Source of the DNA: Amyelois transitella
Lineage: Eukaryota > Arthropoda > Insecta > Lepidoptera > Pyralidae
DNA: 64,000 bases
NCBI RefSeq assembly: GCF_032362555.1
Contig: NC_083529.1
Location: forward strand, 496,001-560,000
Direction: 5' to 3'
The notes beneath the pieces are model-generated. The model was not told the origin of the DNA, searched no databases, and saw only the letters and a list, made by a program, of their open reading frames with translations. Position numbers and translations under genes: made by a program. Positions 1 through 9,849 of this stretch are shown in pieces. The stretch's first letter is position 1. Each line of letters begins with the position of its first letter.

Positions 1-337
1 AATGATGCCGTAACGCATTGGTTACGCAGCCGAAACGGTTTGGTTGTCGTATTCTGCTAAAGGACACTTAACCTTCCGTTTGCCGTTCGGCTATTATTTC
101 GTATTCTGGTAAGTTTTTGACAGTTGGTCCGGCCAAAACGCAACGGTTCTGCATTGGTTGAATTGTCCAAAGTTACGGTTTTGCATCGGCAGCAAATAAC
201 CAACCGCTTCCGTTTCATTTGCGTTTCAGCTATCAACGTAAAGTTACTGGAATACCGTTTGACAATATAAACGCAACTGTAACCAAGCTGAAACGCATCC
301 GAACTGTTTCGGTTAACAAATAGCAGAATTGGCCTGC
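1..337. other. Unassigned sequence with recurring CCGTTTC/GAAACGG words
   Basis: No gene is supported here. The words GAAAC, CCGTTT and ATTCTG recur on both strands, which suggests an old repeat or partly duplicated unit, but I could not define its boundaries. A 122-residue minus-strand open frame runs through it and into the adjacent LINE tail. Its composition and its crossing into a transposon argue against a real gene. Confidence 0.3.
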
Positions 338-474
338 AGGTCAAAAGTACCCGAAACCGCCGAGCTTGCATGAAGAGAGTTATGAGTGTGGATGAAGCGA
401 AGGAAGTTTGCAGAGATCGTAGCAAGTGGAAAGATAGGAAAGAGGCGTGATTTTATGTATGTATGTATGTATGG
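338..474 (+). mobile_element. LINE-K 3' end, 5'-truncated copy
   Basis: First of many copies of a non-LTR retrotransposon 3' end. The consensus reads AAGTACCCGAAACCGCCGAG, then GTGGATGAAGCGAAG, then GGCAAGTGGAAAGA, then CTCTGCCTACCCCTCCGGGA, then GGCGTGATTTTATGTATG. In frame it encodes a C-terminal peptide with NVDEAKEVCRDRGKWKEVV and a final YPSGKEA stop. This copy lacks the CTCTGCC segment and has no intact frame. It ends in (ATGT)n. Confidence 0.75.
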
Positions 475-600
475 TTAAACATCTATTGAATGTGCAGGTT
501 TCCTCACGATGTTTTCCATCACCAGTTGTAATATAATTCGAAACGTCCGAGAAAGTTACTAACGTTACGTTTGCTTTTAATAATACTAATTTATAATATA

Positions 601-800
601 CTAGAGGCCGCCCGCGTCTTCGTCCACATGGAAACCCTATTAATCCCGCGGGAACTCTGGGATAAAAAGTAGCCTATGTGTTATTCTGGATCTTCAGCTA
701 CCTACATACCAAATTTATTCGTAATCAGTTCAGTAATTTTTGCGTGAAAGAGTAACAAACAACTTTCCTGACATACTCACAAACTTTCGCATTTATAATA
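601..800 (-). mobile_element. Hel-1 Helitron-like element
   Basis: Read on the minus strand, the element ends in a bulged hairpin of GCGGACGAAG type followed about 12 nt later by CTAG and then T. The 5' part contains ATAAATGCGAAAGTTTG. This copy is joined directly to the next copy and lacks the TCCTACTAATATT start. Family assignment rests on the A|TC...hairpin...CTAG|T structure seen in the better copies (for example 62340-62538). Such elements are non-autonomous and no coding capacity is seen. Confidence 0.65.
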
Positions 801-1010
801 CTAGAGGCCGCCCGCGTCTTCGTCCGCATGGAAACCCTAGCAATTCCGCGGGAACTCTGGGATAAAAAGTAGCCTATGTGTTATTCTGGGTCTTCAGCTA
901 CCTACATACCAAATTTATTCTTAATCGGTTCAGTAATTTTTGCGTGAAAGAGTAACAAACATCCTTCCTGACATACTCAACAAACTTTCGCATTTATAAT
1001 ATTAGTAGGA
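801..1010 (-). mobile_element. Hel-1 Helitron-like element, tandem second copy
   Basis: Nearly identical to the preceding ~200 bp, giving a head-to-tail pair. This copy keeps the 5' end (A|TCCTACTAATATTATAAATG on the minus strand) and the CTAG 3' end. Confidence 0.7.
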
Positions 1011-1032
1011 TTGCAACGCGAAAGTTTAAAAT

Positions 1033-1098
1033 CAGTCTTTATCCATTACGGAGTAGACAGAGCCAACAGTTTCGAAAAGGCCATGTTCAGCTAAAAGG
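1033..1098 (-). mobile_element. SINE-G 3' fragment
   Basis: Short, diverged 3' end of SINE-G (TCTTTATCCATTACGGAGTA, AGAGCCAACAG). See 25055-25314 for the family description. Confidence 0.55.
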
Positions 1099-1420
1099 TT
1101 AAAGAATTGAGAACCTTTTTTGTATTCGTTCAAAATTTGTTTGATTCACGCAAAGACAAAAGAACATACATATTTATTTCGCTTATCATAGTATCGTTTG
1201 ATATTAATATTCAAAAGTTGTTATCGTGTGCACGCGGCCTTGTACCGAATCATGAACACCTGATCATCAGACAAATTAGACTTTGTTATCAGTTGTCTTG
1301 GTTTATAAAGAATAATGAAATTCACTGTAGCTACATCCCAAAGTCGTTCTAGTTTCAAATCTCAAGTAAACAGGTTTCCCTTGAGTCGCGAGGGTATTTA
1401 ATACCTATAACCCTTTTCAT

Positions 1421-1697
1421 TTTGGAGAGGATGAATGAAAGCAGGTTGACTAAGCAGATATACAAGGAGAGTGTGGAGGGAAAGGTCGGAGTGAAAAGAC
1501 CTAGACGAACGTATCTTGATCAAATAAAGACGTCTTGGCAAAGGATCAGGTCAAGAGTACCCGAAACCGCCGAGCTTGCATGAAGAGAGTTATGAATGTG
1601 GATGAAGCGAAAGAAGTAGCCACGATCTCTAGCAAGTGGAAAGATATAGTCTCTGCCTTATCCTCCGGGAAAAAGGCGTGATTTTATATATGTAAGT
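1421..1697 (+). mobile_element. LINE-K 3' end, longer copy
   Basis: One of the longest LINE-K remnants here. It encodes ERMNESRLTKQIYKE, VEGKVGVKRPRRTYLDQI, then shifts frame near 1530 before RACMKRVMNVDEAK and the terminal motif. The frameshift shows that it is dead. The peptide is the C-terminal tail known from insect non-LTR retrotransposon ORF2 proteins, downstream of the reverse transcriptase. No reverse transcriptase domain is present. Confidence 0.75.
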
Positions 1698-1699
1698 GT

Positions 1700-2039
1700 G
1701 TAAGCCTTTTAACTCATTTCGGTAATCGTTGCACTAATTTATTTATGTATATTTTTATGTATGTTTATTATAATTATTTTCTTTTGTATTTAGTCTAGAT
1801 TAAGTTCTCTGTCAGACCCAATAGTTGACTGGTAGATAATGCTTCTAGAATTAAGCCTATTGTGCTATACATTTTAATTTGTACTATATATTTTGAATTA
1901 GCAAAGAATCCTGCCTGCATAAAGAATAAATTCCCTTTTTTCTTTCCTTTGATTAACTTTACAATTTGCACTGGTAGAGAAGGCACACAGCATGCTTCTC
2001 CCTCGCTACCAGCCCAGCATGGAAGCTCCCACTAGATGA
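1700..2039. other. AT-rich spacer without recognised feature
   Basis: I see no gene or repeat boundary here. A 63-codon minus-strand open frame at 1795-1986 has no recognisable domain and is treated as chance. Confidence 0.4.
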
Positions 2040-2127
2040 AGTGCTCCTTAGTCGCCTTTAACAACCTCCGTATAACAGAAACGGAATGGTTCCATTCTAA
2101 AGCGCCGGAAACCACACGGCACAGGTA
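2040..2127 (-). mobile_element. SINE-G 5' fragment
   Basis: Contains the complement of the SINE-G head (GCCGGAAACCACACGGCAC) and the TTAGTCGCC segment. It is 3'-truncated and diverged. Confidence 0.5.
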
Positions 2128-2187
2128 TTTAAGTATAATTTCAAATCCCTCCAAATTTGCAAGTTTACTCACGACGTTTTAAATTAT

Positions 2188-2432
2188 TGCCGTGTGGTTC
2201 CCGGCACCGATAGTAATAACAATACGACCACTCCATCTCTTTCCTATGGATGTCGTAAAAGGCGACTAAGGGATAGGCTTACTTGGGATTCCTCTTTTAG
2301 GTGATGGGCTAGCAACCTGTCACTATATGAATCTCAATTCTGTCATCAAACCAATCAGGTGAACGTGGCCTTTCTTTCTTTTGATGACTGTCGGCTCTGT
2401 CTACCCCGCAAGGGATATAGACTTGATTAAAT
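2188..2432 (+). mobile_element. SINE-G copy with 12-bp target duplication
   Basis: Near full-length copy from GCCGTGTGGTTCCCGGC to the tail. It is flanked by the direct repeat GTTTTAAATTAT at 2176-2187 and 2433-2444, which supports insertion by target-primed reverse transcription. Confidence 0.8.
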
Positions 2433-2614
2433 GTTTTAAATTATGTTGATGAGGAAAAAATGTTACGTTTTGATAAACGACCCGCCGGCCTTGAACCCAC
2501 GCTCTGTAAACAATAGGATGTTTATGTTTACTCGCTATACTTATTTCCGCATCTAAGTTATTTCACACCATAATTATGTGAATGGTATTTTGTTGAGCGT
2601 CACAATAACATAAG

Positions 2615-3239
2615 TGGTCAAACAGGCAGTCAAAATGAAACACAACCTCATTGGATAGCAGGTAGTACTGGCTGGAAAACAAATAAAATTTAAAAAAAAG
2701 GAACAAAAAATGGATTTTTAGCGCCAAAACATATTTTAAGTTCGTGTTTATTGTTTAGTGCCGTGTGGTTCCCGGCACCATTAAAAAAAAGAATAGGACC
2801 ACTCCATCTCTTTCCCACGGATATCGTAAAAGGCGACTTAGGGATAGGCTTATAAACTTGGGATTCCCCTTTTAGGCGATGGGCTAGCAACCTGTCACTA
2901 TTTGAATCTCAATTCTATCACTAAGCCAAACAGCTGAGCGTGGCCTATCAGTCTTTTCAAGACTGGTGGTGACTGGAAGAAGGGATATAGACGTGATCAT
3001 ATGTATGTATGTATGTTTGTTTAGTTCATCTTATTGTTTTTATTAGTTAAAGTCTTTTTAACTTGAATAGTTAGTTCATCAGTGCATATTGTAAAAGTGT
3101 AAATATACTATAGAGTGTTGCAATAATACAGTGGAATTTCCATAGCTTATTCTGCAGTTTTCTTCACGACGCCTTCAAATCATTTTCTTTGCTCATATTT
3201 CAAGAAATGTGTATGTATATATTGTGAGTTCAATACACA
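2615..3239 (+). mobile_element. Solo LTR of a BEL/Pao-type element, interrupted by a SINE
   Basis: Begins TGGTCAAACAGGCAGT and ends CAATACACA, with TG...CA termini. It is a diverged relative of the 337-bp LTR at 54831-55167 (reverse complement), sharing GGTAGTACTGGCTGGAAAA, TTAGTTCATCAGTGCATATT and TTCTGCAGTTTTCTTCACGA. A 5-bp duplication ATAAG flanks it at 2610-2614 and 3240-3244. No internal region remains, so it is a solo LTR left by recombination between two LTRs. A SINE-G at 2760-3016 splits it. Confidence 0.82.
2760..3016 (+). mobile_element. SINE-G nested in the solo LTR
   Basis: Full-length copy flanked by TTGTTTAGT at 2751-2759 and 3017-3025. It inserted after the LTR had become fixed in the chromosome. 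Confidence 0.85.
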
Positions 3240-3256
3240 ATAAGTATTTTTAATTA

Positions 3257-3283
3257 GCCGTGTGGTTCCCTGCACTATTAAAC
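3257..3283 (+). mobile_element. SINE-G 5' scrap
   Basis: Only the first ~20 bases of the family (GCCGTGTGGTTCCCTGCAC) are recognisable. Confidence 0.4.
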
Positions 3284-3434
3284 ATATAAATATACACAGA
3301 ACATGTAATGATATAGTATCTTCAAAAACAAATAATTAAATATATATTTTTAAGGGAATCCCATACAACAGAACTGGCTATTTTTGATAATTTTTTGCGG
3401 TAAAAAAGAAAAAGATACAGTTAATTTTGCAATT

Positions 3435-3699
3435 GCCGTGTGGTTCCCGGCACCAATAAAAAAAGAATACGACCACTCCATCTCGTTCCCATTGATGTTG
3501 TAAAAGGCGACTAAGGGATAGGCTTATAAGCTTGGGATTCTTCTTTTAGGCGACTGGCTAGCAACCTGTCACTATTTGAATCTCAATTTTAACATTAAGC
3601 CAAATAGCTCAATGTGGCCTATCAGTCTTTTTAAGACTGTTGGCTCTGTCTACCCCGCAAAGGATATAGACGTGATTTTATGTATGTATGTATGTATGT
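3435..3699 (+). mobile_element. SINE-G, full length
   Basis: Complete from the GCCGTG head to (ATGT)4. The 111-residue open frame across it (3576-3911) is accidental. Confidence 0.8.
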
Positions 3700-4013
3700 T
3701 ATTTCGCATTTGTAACTGCAAATGGATGGTAACGCTGGCGCGTATCCGACTCGCACTTGGCCAGTTTTTAAGTAGGAAATATTATTGTTTACTACCTATA
3801 TATATGAAGATAATTGGGTTCATGAGCAAAGAAACAGGTTTTGAGATCTGCTTCTGGTTTTCCGGCCATAAAAATACGTTTTCCGGAGACAAGTTTGTAT
3901 TAAAAATTTGATATATTACTTATTGCTAGAGCCGTTACTTCTATAGTAATAAGGAAAATAATTAATTACTTATTTATGTTCTCAGACAATTCGTAAACAA
4001 GACTTTTAAATCC

Positions 4014-4547
4014 GCCTTCTAATTTGTACCCGAAACGGCAGAGCAAGCATTAGGCCGGGACTCCACCAAAGCAGAGATGTGTGCGGTGTGCTGTGTGCTG
4101 TGCGAGAAGAGATGTTTTTCAGCTCGCGGGACTCCACCAAAGCGGAGATATGTGCGGTGTGCTGTGTGCTGTGCGAGAAGAGATGTTTTTCAGCTCGGGT
4201 GCGGGGCGTTGAGTGCTCAGTACGCACATCTCTCGTCTCCACTGCGCGTCGTCCGCGCACAGCTCACATCTCCGCTTCCATCGCGACATACAAATATTAC
4301 ACATCTCCGCACAGCGATCTCCACTGAAGCTGAGCGGAGAGGAGACGTGTCAATAACTCAATTCTATTGGTTGTTTAAAAAACATCTCCTCTCCGCTCGT
4401 CTCGTCTCCGCTTTGGTGGAGTCCCGGCCTTAAGGGAGTTAAGAATGTGAATGTAGCGAAAGTATGCAGGGATAGTGGCAAGTGGAAAGATGTAGTATCT
4501 GCCTACCTTTCCGGGAAAGAGTCGTGATTTTATATATGTATGTAAGT
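4014..4547 (+). mobile_element. LINE-K 3' end split by a MITE
   Basis: The left part (4014-4052, TAATTTGTACCCGAAACGGC onward) and the right part (4430-4547, AATGTGAATGTAGCGAAAG to the ATGT tail) form one LINE-K copy once the 377-bp element at 4053-4429 is removed. Confidence 0.75.
4053..4429. mobile_element. MITE with Harbinger-like ends (TTA duplication)
   Basis: Terminal inverted repeats GGCCGGGACTCCACCAAAGC and its complement bound a 377-bp element flanked by TTA at 4050-4052 and 4430-4432. A 3-bp TWA target duplication and GG...CC ends are the known signature of PIF/Harbinger transposons. The left third holds two near-perfect tandem units of about 70 bp, each starting GGGACTCCACCAAAGC, so the terminal repeat itself is duplicated. 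GC content is much higher than the surroundings. The open frames on both strands follow the repeat and are not genes. Confidence 0.8.
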
Positions 4548-4618
4548 GTAATAAATATATTTACTTGATAATTTATTTAATTTTTTTCTTAGGTGTAGTT
4601 TTAGTTTAATAGTTTTAG

Positions 4619-4700
4619 AAAAAAGAAAAGGACCACTCCATCTCTCTCTCCCATGAATGTCGTAAAAGGCGACTAAGGGACAGGGAAGTACCTAGGGATT
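4619..4700 (+). mobile_element. SINE-G internal fragment
   Basis: Contains GGACCACTCCATCTC through GTCGTAAAAGGCGACTAAGG. It faces the minus-strand copy just downstream. Confidence 0.6.
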
Positions 4701-4720
4701 TTTCAAGTATAATAATTAGT

Positions 4721-4971
4721 CATACATACATAAAGTATGTCACGTCTATATCCCTTGCGGCATAGGCAGAGCAACAGTCTTAAAAAGAAGGATAGGCCAC
4801 GTTCAGCTTTATGATAAAATTGAGATAAAAATTGTGACAGGTTGCTAGCCCATCGCCTAAAAGCATAATCCCAAGTTTAGAAGCCTATCCCTTAGTCGCC
4901 TTTTACGACATCCATGAGAACGAGATGGGGTGGTCCTATTCTTTTTTTATTAGTGCCGGGAACCACACGGC
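4721..4971 (-). mobile_element. SINE-G, full length
   Basis: Runs from CATACATACATAA to GGGAACCACACGGCAC. With the fragment at 4619-4700 it forms an inverted pair. Confidence 0.8.
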
Positions 4972-5170
4972 ACTATTTTAATAGACCAATCTAACCCAAA
5001 TTTAAACCACCATTCCGATAACCGAAATATATTTATATAAATGACATAAGATGTGCAAACAGATGACGTAACGAACCTTGGACCACCAGAACCCACGATT
5101 TGGCGACTAAACCAAGGGCGACTACTACAGCTGAACTTACGACCATAGATTTATATATATATATTAAAAA

Positions 5171-5394
5171 CTAGCGGCCCGCCCCGGCTTCGCACGGGTG
5201 GACATATTTTTGTGTTTTATATTCTGAAATAAATTTATTTCAAAACAAATTTATGCCTATGTCACTTTTGAAGGTCTATTCTATATCTGTGCCAAATTTT
5301 ATCAAAATCGGACCAGTAGTTTTTGAGTTTATTCGACACAAACATACAAAAATACAAATCTTTCCTCTTTATTATTAGTGTGGATTAATTTGTT
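5171..5394 (-). mobile_element. Helitron-like element, diverged subfamily
   Basis: On the minus strand it starts A|TCCACACTAATAATAAAG and ends CCGTGCGAAGCCGGGGCGGG with CTAG|T. It shares only termini and general layout with Hel-1. Confidence 0.6.
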
Positions 5395-5570
5395 ACCTTG
5401 GAACTTAGTTTTTTAATTAAGTACAACTATATGAAACAAGATCGAATTATAGGCAATTTATCATATTTTATTCAATTCAAAATATTTATTGCATATAATA
5501 ATGTACATCAGTTGAATTATAGTTTCTGCTTATAAATAGGTACAATATGAACCCTTTTGGGCATCGCAAT

Positions 5571-5836
5571 CAACACAAATATTATAAAGTTGAAGAGTTT
5601 GTTTGTTTGAACGCGCTAATCTCAGGAACTACTGGTTCGAATTGAAAAAATATTTATGTGTTGAATAGACCATTTATCGAGTAAGGCTTTAGGCTATATA
5701 ACATCACGCTGCAACTATTAGGGGCGAAGAAATAATGGAGAATGTGAAAAAAATCGGGGAAAATTATTCATCTTTGAGGGCTTCAATGATGGTCAAAATA
5801 ACTATTCCACGCGGACGAAGTCGCGGTCACAGCTAT
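5571..5836 (+). mobile_element. Hel-2 Helitron-like element
   Basis: Hel-2 copies read ACTAATATTATAAAGCTGAA, then GAACGCGCTAATCTCAGGAA, then AACATCACGCTGCAACTATT, then CCACGCGGACGAAGTCGCGG, and end CACAGCTAG|T. This copy is near full length, with the last bases changed to CTATA. No coding capacity. Confidence 0.7.
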
Positions 5837-5842
5837 AAACTA

Positions 5843-6006
5843 ATCAACTTGGGATTCTTCTTATAGGCGATGGGCTAGCAACCTGTCACTATTTGAATCT
5901 CAATTCTATCATTAAGTCAAACAGCTGAACGTGGCCTTTCAGTCTATTGCGAGACCCTTGGCTCTGTCTATCCCGCAGGGGATATAGACGTGATTATATA
6001 TTATGT
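5843..6006 (+). mobile_element. SINE-G 3' part
   Basis: Begins at AACTTGGGATTCTTC directly after the Hel-2 end and runs to the tail, so it is 5'-truncated. Confidence 0.65.
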
Positions 6007-6175
6007 GATGTTATTTTATGTATGTAAAACAATTTGAAATGAAGCCATACAAAATACTTTTTGGCTACTTAGCATACATCACACCACTAATGGGATTTTC
6101 ATAACATCAGATACTTGTAAGGTTACTATGACATAATAATTATTTCGTCACTCTCTCTCCGTCAGAAGAACATCC

Positions 6176-6362
6176 ATACATATAATCACGCCTATATCCC
6201 TTGCGGGGTAGACAGAGCCAACAGTCTTAAATAGACTGATAGGCGTTCAGCTGTTTGACTTACTCATATAAATTGATAGATTGCTAGCCCGTCCTCTAAT
6301 AGAAGAATCCCAAGCTTATAAGCCTGAGTCGCCTTTTACGACATCCATGGGAAAGAGTACGC
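6176..6362 (-). mobile_element. SINE-G 3' part
   Basis: Covers the tail to the CCATGGGAAAGAG segment with an internal deletion. Confidence 0.65.
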
Positions 6363-6587
6363 TATTACATAAATAAAATTACACCTCTTTCTCAAATCGG
6401 AGACTACATGTTTTTCCATTCCAATAAAAAACACCGTATTTTATTCAGTTAATAAATAGGCCTTCGCAAGCACTTTTTCATACATTTTACATTTTAATTT
6501 TAAATAATATCTAATTTATTAGTATGTGTCAAGAAGCTACAAGCTACAAACTACCTGAGCACTTAATCCTCTTGATGATCTTGATTT

Positions 6588-6648
6588 CAAAACTGTTGTC
6601 TCTGTCTAACCCGCAAGGGATACAGACGTGATTATATGTATGTACGTA
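6588..6648 (+). mobile_element. SINE-G tail fragment
   Basis: Only the last ~60 bases remain (CTCTGTCTAACCCGCAAGGG to ATGTATGT). Confidence 0.55.
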
Positions 6649-6974
6649 TAAATACACAATTTATACAGTTGCTCAGTTTTCCTCAGAACATATTATTATC
6701 ACCGCCAATCGTAATTATGCCATGTTTAAAAAGATCTTCCGTAAGTTATAAATAAGTCAAGGCGACTGGAGCTCAGGAAGTAAGCACTTAGAAATTATCT
6801 CATTACAACAGTATGTATTTGTGCAATGTGATAAACTATGTTAGCCAATGATCCGTCTATTGTTTGCTCATCCCGCTTTCGCATACTTATTCCTTACGGG
6901 GTGGTCAGAGGCCACGTTATGAAAAAAAAACAGATAATGACTGAATGCTAGCCTATCGCTTAAATTCGTGAGCA

Positions 6975-7233
6975 GTGTGTTTCCCTGCACCAATACAAAA
7001 AAGAATAGGACCACTCCATCTCGTCCCCATGGATGTCGTAAAAGGCGACTAAGGGATAGGCTTATAAACTTGGATTCTTCTTGTAGGCGATGGGCTAGCA
7101 ACCTGTCACTATTTGAATCTCAATTCTATCATTAAGCCAAACAGCTGAACGTGGCTTATCAGTCTTTTCAAGACTGTTGGCTCTGTCTACCCCGCATGGG
7201 ATATAGACGTGATTACATGTAGGTATGTATGTA
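6975..7233 (+). mobile_element. SINE-G, near full length
   Basis: The head is altered to GTGTGTTTCCCTGCACC; the rest matches the family through the ATGT tail. Confidence 0.78.
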
Positions 7234-7675
7234 TCTCTTAATGTAATGGTCATAAGCTTATTAGCCTTTCCCTTTTTTTATTAGCTTTTACATAAATTTA
7301 TCACGGCTCATTCTCAGAGGGGTAGGTAAAGACTAGAACTTTCCAATATAGATTTCCAGTATAAATAAATCCCCCGTCATGATGTTTTTAATATCTTTGA
7401 AGTTCATACATCGATGTGTTACTATTTTATTATATGTAAGTATAGAAATGATTTTATAGGGCAGTTTTAAAAACGTAGAAGCTGTGTAAGGAAGCCTTAC
7501 GCGGGAGTCAAGGCGGTTGCATCCGGAAGTCACAGAGATTATGACAATTTATGCAATGAACTGACATTGAGATGAAGATGTAGATATGTCGTAAAGTCAT
7601 GGTTAGCAAATAGGCAGAACCTTGTATGCACATATATAATCACGTTTCTGTCCTTTATGGGGTAGACAGAGCCAG

Positions 7676-7903
7676 TGCCGTGTAGCTCCCGGCACTTTAT
7701 TTCCCATGAATGTCGTAAATGGCGACTAAGTGATAGGCTTGTAAACTTGGGATTCTTCATTTAGGCGATAGGTTAGCAACCTATCATTATTTAAATCTCG
7801 ATTCTTTTATTAAGCCAAACAGTTGAACGTGGCCCATCAGTGTTTTCAAGACTGTTGGCACTGTCTACCCCGCAAGGGATATATACGTGATAAAATGTAT
7901 GTA
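7676..7903 (+). mobile_element. SINE-G with internal deletion
   Basis: The head GCCGTGTAGCTCCCGGCAC is present. The AAGAATAGGACCACTCC segment is missing. Its tail is the insertion point of the next element. Confidence 0.72.
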
Positions 7904-8168
7904 TCTTTGCTAATATTATAAAGCTGAAGAGTTTGTTTGTTTGTTTGAACGCGCTAATCACAGGAACTACTGGTTCGAATTTAAAAAAAAAATTTGTTGA
8001 ATAGACTATTTATCGAGGAAGGCTTTAGGCTATATAACATCACGCTGCAACTATAAGGAGCGATGAAATAATTGAAAATATGAAAAAAAAAACGGGGAAA
8101 ATTATTCATCCTTGAGGGCTTCAATGATACCAAAAATAACTATTCCACGCGGACGAAGGCACAGCTAG
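7904..8168 (+). mobile_element. Hel-2 inserted at a SINE-G tail
   Basis: Starts A|TCTTTGCTAATATTATAAAG immediately after the SINE ATGT tail and ends CACAGCTAG|T, so both Helitron ends are intact. Confidence 0.75.
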
Positions 8169-8485
8169 TGTTAAAATAACTAACAATTACCTACTGCATT
8201 AAAGCCAGTACAAGGGCGTAGTCATAAATTTTGTCTGTCCGTCTGTTTTGTACGGCTCAAAAGAAACTGTGACCAATTTGACAAACTGAGGGGTTCGCCT
8301 CGGCCATGACACGAGAAGCCCGATCGAATTTTTTTTTTGTTTTTAACCCACTCCGAAAAAGAGGGTTGCATATATCGGCGGTTTGAATTAATTACAAAAA
8401 ATGTAAACAGCGTACCAGTCCAGTATTTTTTACTTAATATACAAAAAGAAATTCATTTATTTTCATTAAAACACTTGTGTATTGT

Positions 8486-8600
8486 AGACGATGAGCTAGC
8501 AACATGTCACTATTCGAATCTCAATTCCATCACTAATCCAGGATGAACGTAGCCTTACAGTCTTTTCAAATAGTCTCTGTAAGGCAAAAAGACGTGATAT
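8486..8600 (+). mobile_element. SINE-G 3' fragment
   Basis: Diverged; recognisable by GACGATGAGCTAGCAACATG and the GACGTGAT tail. Confidence 0.55.
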
Positions 8601-8634
8601 AAGTAACTCAAAAAAAAAATGCAAAATCCTTCAC

Positions 8635-8748
8635 CCGATGAATGTAGATAAAGCGAAGGAAGTATGCAGAGATCGTGGCAAGTTTAAAGATGCAGTCTCT
8701 GCCTACCCCTCCGGGAAAAAACGCGTGATTTTATGTATGTATGTCCTT
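8635..8748 (+). mobile_element. LINE-K 3' end
   Basis: Starts at GATGAATGTAGATAAAGCGA and ends in ATGTATGTATGT. Confidence 0.65.
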
Positions 8749-8933
8749 CACCCACGCATTATCGAACCCGTATCATGACCTTAAATGCTATCAACAATTG
8801 ACTTTACAACAACACTTCACCTGTTATGCAAACTGTCACTTAAAACCCACAAGGTAATCGGGTCTCCAATACCCACTTTCTCTGTGCAAGGTTAAATTTT
8901 ATTTAAAAAAAAAAAACAATGTCTTTTTTGAAG

Positions 8934-9083
8934 TACCTACCCGAAACCGCCGAGCTTGCATGAAGAGAATTATGAATGTGGATGAAGCGAAGGTAGTATG
9001 CAGAGATCGTGGCAAGTGGAAAGATGTAGTCTTTGCCTACCGTTTCGGGAAAAAGGCGTGATTTTATGTATGTATGTATGTCT
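8934..9083 (+). mobile_element. LINE-K 3' end
   Basis: Typical 5'-truncated copy beginning near the CCCGAAACCGCCGAGC word, with an ATGT tail. Confidence 0.7.
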
Positions 9084-9178
9084 TTGTCACCTCTTTATCA
9101 TTTAATCAACTTTTGCCAGTAACTTATTGGTGACGTCAGTGTGGAATCGCATATACTATAACTAATATTATTAAATGT

Positions 9179-9450
9179 GCCGTGTATTTCCCGGCACCAT
9201 TACAAAAAAGAATAGGATCACTCCATCTCTTTCCCACGGATGTCGTAAAAGGCGACTAAGGGATAGGCTTATAAACTTGGGATTCCTCTTTTAGGCGATG
9301 GGCTAGCAACCTGTCACTATTTGAATCTCAATTCTATCACTAAGCCAAACAGCTGAGCGTGGCCTATCATCAAACTTTTCCAGTCTGGTGCCTCTGTCTA
9401 CCCCGCTAGGGACATAGACGTGATCATATGTATGTATGTATATATCTCTT
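9179..9450 (+). mobile_element. SINE-G, full length
   Basis: Head GCCGTGTATTTCCCGGCACC to an ATGTATGTATGT tail. Confidence 0.8.
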
Positions 9451-9565
9451 CATGCGTTATCTACTGAACCAAATTTATTGAGAAGAGTCTGGAGAAGGTC
9501 ATAGGGCACTTTTCATCCCGTTTTCGTAAAAACTATAGTTACCGTGGGATTTGCTTAAAAACATT

Positions 9566-9820
9566 CATACATACATATAGTCACGTCTTTATCCCTTGCC
9601 GGGTAGACAGATCCAGCAGTCTTGATAGTCTGAAAGGTCACGTTCAGCTGTTAGGCTTAACGATAGAATTCAGATTTTAATAGTGACAGGTTGCTATCCC
9701 ATCGCCTAAAAGAAGTACCCCAAGTTTATAAGCCTATCCCTTAGTCGCCTTTTATAACATCCATGGAAACGAGATGGAGTGGTCCTATTCTTTTTTTATG
9801 GGTGCCGGGAACCACGCGGC
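9566..9820 (-). mobile_element. SINE-G, full length
   Basis: About 115 bp from the opposing copy at 9179-9450, so the two make an inverted pair. Confidence 0.8.
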
Positions 9821-9849
9821 TAATTAAATTCCTTTAATAACCCCTTTAA

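Noticed and set aside
57-425. 122-codon minus frame near the window start
   Set aside because: It crosses from unassigned repeat-like DNA into a LINE-K tail; no recognisable domain.
4077-4433. 118-codon plus-strand frame and overlapping frames
   Set aside because: They follow the tandem units and terminal repeats of the Harbinger-like MITE; frames are open on both strands because of its composition.
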